NCBI RefSeq assembly: GCF_927798095.1
Contig: NZ_CAKMMF010000009.1
Coordinates: 62,001-126,000 of the forward strand
DNA: 64,000 bases
Direction of reading: 5' to 3'
DNA from: Paenibacillus plantiphilus
Lineage (GTDB): Bacteria > Bacillota > Bacilli > Paenibacillales > Paenibacillaceae
The translations under genes and the position numbers were made by a program. Positions 62,080-64,000 of the stretch are shown piece by piece. Position 1 is the stretch's first letter; the number at the start of each line of letters is the position of its first letter. The notes beneath the pieces are model-generated. The model had not been told where the DNA came from and did not search any database. It saw only the letters and a program-made list of their open reading frames with translations.

Positions 62080-63075
62080 ATGGAGAAAGCCAATGCAAAT
62101 TTAATGAAAGAAATAAATTTGAATAATCTGCGTCGTGTGATGAGCCAAGTTGGCGTAGCAACAAAACCCCAGCTTGCTGCAATGACGGGACTTAGCGTGG
62201 TAACCATCAACTCGCTTGTTAAAGAGCTGCTTGATTGTGGCGAATTATTGGAAGATAAAACGGTTCCTTCGAACGGAGGCAGGCCTGCTGTCACCTATCG
62301 TTTCAATTATGATTTCAGCCTTGCGCTGGTCCTGCATGTGAATGAAAAGCTAGGCTTGGATGTCGTGTTTGCTTCCGTCGTTAATTTGCAAGAGGAAGTT
62401 CTCATGAGAGAAGAGCATGCCATACAAGTATTCGATCTGAATCGTTTCTTTGGAATGATTGATCGCATTCTTTCCATTTATCCTTCCATTAAAGCCATTG
62501 GAATTGGGATTCCTGGACAGACTGTAAACGGCATAGTTGCAGTTACCAGTCATGAAGAGCTGCAGGGCGTCAGCTTAATAGAAGAAGTGCAGAACAAATT
62601 TGGGCTGCCCGTAATGCTGGAGAATGATGTGAATGCTGCCATTAGTGGATATTGCAATAAAGAACAGTTGGGCGAGAACCAGATTGTACTGGGTGTTTAT
62701 TTTCCAGAAAAATATCAACCGGGGATGGGCATTTTTCTAGATGGGAGAATTGTAAAAGGAAAGAATGGCATGGCTGGAGAAATTAAGTTCCTTCCTATCG
62801 AGATAGACTGGAAAAAACGATTTGCTACAGCAGAATTTGTAGGTATAATATGCAAGTTTATACATACGCTCAATGCTGTTCTTGCCCCGGATCAAATCGT
62901 TATTTATCGAGAAAATTTAGAAGAGAGCACCTTGCTGCGTGCTTGGGAATCCTACATGTCAGCATATAAGTTTCCCTCCTTGCCTGAAATTAGTGTTTCT
63001 GATTCCTTTTATAAGGACTTTGAAGATGGCATGAAATGGTTAACCTTGCAGGAGCTCAAACCAATCAAGCGGTGA
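62080..63075 (+). CDS. ROK-family transcriptional regulator
   Basis: 331 residues, ATG after GAAGGAGATAAT. N-terminal HTH (VGVATKPQLAAMTGLSVVTINSLVKELLDCGEL), then the ROK fold (IKAIGIGIPGQTVNGIVAV, PVMLENDVNAAISGYC, GMAGEIKFLP). It is a paralogue of the regulator at 56327. The likely target is itself and perhaps the MATE gene starting 99 bp downstream. Confidence 0.88.
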   Translation: MEKANANLMKEINLNNLRRVMSQVGVATKPQLAAMTGLSVVTINSLVKELLDCGELLEDKTVPSNGGRPAVTYRFNYDFSLALVLHVNEKLGLDVVFASVVNLQEEVLMREEHAIQVFDLNRFFGMIDRILSIYPSIKAIGIGIPGQTVNGIVAVTSHEELQGVSLIEEVQNKFGLPVMLENDVNAAISGYCNKEQLGENQIVLGVYFPEKYQPGMGIFLDGRIVKGKNGMAGEIKFLPIEIDWKKRFATAEFVGIICKFIHTLNAVLAPDQIVIYRENLEESTLLRAWESYMSAYKFPSLPEISVSDSFYKDFEDGMKWLTLQELKPIKR

Positions 63076-63174
63076 GGTGAGCTTGTTGATGAAATGGGTG
63101 TTGAAAGTATCAAGCTGCTGGGAAGTCAGGACACTTACAGCTCAAGTTTTTACTCACATAAAGAAGGTGTATGA

Positions 63175-64000
63175 ATGGCAGCAGGAACTGGTGCAGCGGA
63201 TCTAAAGCCGCGCGAAGAAAAACAATGGAATTTATTTCAACTAACGTGGCCGATATTTCTTGAGTTATTTCTGTTTATGTTAATGGGAACCGTGGATACT
63301 TTTATGATCAGTATCGTATCTGATGATGCCGTTTCAGGTGTTGGCGCAGCCAATCAGATTATTAGTATAGCAATCCTGATATTGGAGGTAATCGGGTACG
63401 GATCGGCCATTGTGGTTGCCCAATATCTCGGTTCCAAAAGGATCAAAGAAGCATCCCAGGTTACAGGGAATGCGATCACTCTTAACCTGATCGTAGGGAT
63501 TGTACTTAGTATTGTGTTTCTGATCTTTGGTGAAACGATGCTCCAATGGATGAACTTGCAGGGCAAGGTTCTCGAATATGCCAAATCCTATATCGCTATT
63601 GTTGGCGGAGCCATCTTCTTGCAGGCATTGATTAATGCACTAGCCGCTACGATCCGGACGCATGGATATACGAAGCAAACGATGTTTGTATCCCTGTTTA
63701 TGAATGTCATACACGTAATTGCCAACTATTTATTGATTTTTGGGCATTTTGGCCTGCCGGCTATGGGAGTCGAAGGGGTAGCCATCTCCACGGTGTTCAG
63801 CCGCTTTATCGCTCTCCTGATCTTCTTTTCACTTCTATACAAAGTAATGGATGCCCGAATAAAATTACGCTATTATTACAAATTGTCTAAAACTTATGTG
63901 ATCAAAATATTGCGGATCGGCATTCCGTCTGCAATGGAGTCTCTGGTCTATCAGAGCTGCCAGCTTGTCTTTACCTTCTATGTGACCTACCTGGGTGCAG
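63175..64000 (+). CDS. MATE-family efflux transporter (3' end outside window)
   Basis: 275 residues visible from ATG 63175, 5 nt after AAGGTG; the frame is open to the window end. WPIFLELFLFMLMGTVDTFMISIVSDDAVSGVGAANQI and VVAQYLGSKRIKEASQVTGNAI match the N-terminal half of MATE (MatE) transporters, and YLLIFGHFGLPAMGVEGVAISTVFSR matches the segment around the middle of the fold. These export drugs or metabolites using Na+ or H+ gradients. It may share control with the preceding ROK gene. Confidence 0.92.
   Translation, partial: MAAGTGAADLKPREEKQWNLFQLTWPIFLELFLFMLMGTVDTFMISIVSDDAVSGVGAANQIISIAILILEVIGYGSAIVVAQYLGSKRIKEASQVTGNAITLNLIVGIVLSIVFLIFGETMLQWMNLQGKVLEYAKSYIAIVGGAIFLQALINALAATIRTHGYTKQTMFVSLFMNVIHVIANYLLIFGHFGLPAMGVEGVAISTVFSRFIALLIFFSLLYKVMDARIKLRYYYKLSKTYVIKILRIGIPSAMESLVYQSCQLVFTFYVTYLGA

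Noticed and set aside
63089..63205. 38-codon frame between the ROK and MATE genes
   Set aside because: The peptide has no family features and overlaps the MATE start in another frame; its ribosome site is weak.

Overview
The window looks like the chromosome of a spore-forming Firmicute, most likely Paenibacillus or a close relative. The support is indirect. There is a GerA/GerB/GerC spore germination operon, most genes have strong Gram-positive Shine-Dalgarno (SD) sites (GGAGG types) and several use TTG or GTG starts, base composition is near 50% GC, and there are two-component Tc toxin genes, copper-amine-oxidase-type stalk domains, ROK regulators and many LLM/ABC genes. No rRNA, tRNA, CRISPR array, transposase or prophage was recognised.

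Layout. 0-9 kb: the 3' end of a TcA-type insecticidal toxin subunit, a 2001-residue TcB-TcC (SpvB/RHS) fusion and a convergent SUKH (SMI1/KNR4) immunity-like gene. 9-14.4 kb: AraC regulator, alpha/beta hydrolase, Nudix hydrolase, a divergent Cys/Met-metabolism PLP-fold protein behind a possible leader peptide, and a small immunity-like protein. 14.4-16.7 kb: arsR-arsB-arsC with an operator/promoter. 16.9-21.7 kb: pentapeptide-repeat protein and a ger operon in B-A-C order. 22-26.5 kb: hypothetical and possibly decayed genes, a DUF2935 protein, a ComEC-like MBL/excalibur lipoprotein with a DUF3006 partner, and two GNAT acetyltransferases. 26.6-36.8 kb: a LysR regulator and a set resembling the B. 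subtilis ytmI/yxe sulfur-compound operons (amino acid ABC importer, LLM monooxygenase, M20 deacylase, DinB, GNAT, NtaA-type monooxygenase). 37-43 kb: a complete Dpp/Opp-type ABC importer.

43.0-53.9 kb holds the most notable system: a 57-residue LysW-type amino-group carrier protein followed by a LysX-like ATP-grasp ligase, a compact DegT-like pseudo-aminotransferase, a full DegT aminotransferase, an ArgC/LysY-like reductase, a LysZ-LysK (kinase-hydrolase) fusion, a split transketolase, an MFS exporter, a second ATP-grasp ligase and a flavodoxin-like reductase. Firmicutes normally make lysine by the diaminopimelate route and arginine with free acetylated intermediates, so I read this as carrier-protein-mediated secondary metabolism. 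The transketolase pair is what I recall from the Streptomyces vazabitide/DADH pathway. The predicted sequence is: glutamate loaded on LysW, phosphorylated, reduced to the semialdehyde, extended by a two-carbon ketol, transaminated, released by the M20 domain, probably ligated to another amino acid and exported.

54-64 kb: DHFR-like reductase, HAD phosphatase, two ROK regulators, a sugar-type MFS transporter, RCC1/stalk-domain protein, SUMF1-type protein, a MATE exporter cut by the window end, and gene remnants including an internally deleted maltose O-acetyltransferase.

Small-scale structure is rich, especially at 33.7-40.4 kb: tandem repeats of 113, 81, 48, 47 and 27 bp lie at gene boundaries. 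One of them triplicates the SD-start site of an ABC permease gene. A hairpin with compensatory changes abuts the SD of two unrelated genes. A roughly 50-bp GC-rich hairpin repeat occurs in three intergenic regions.
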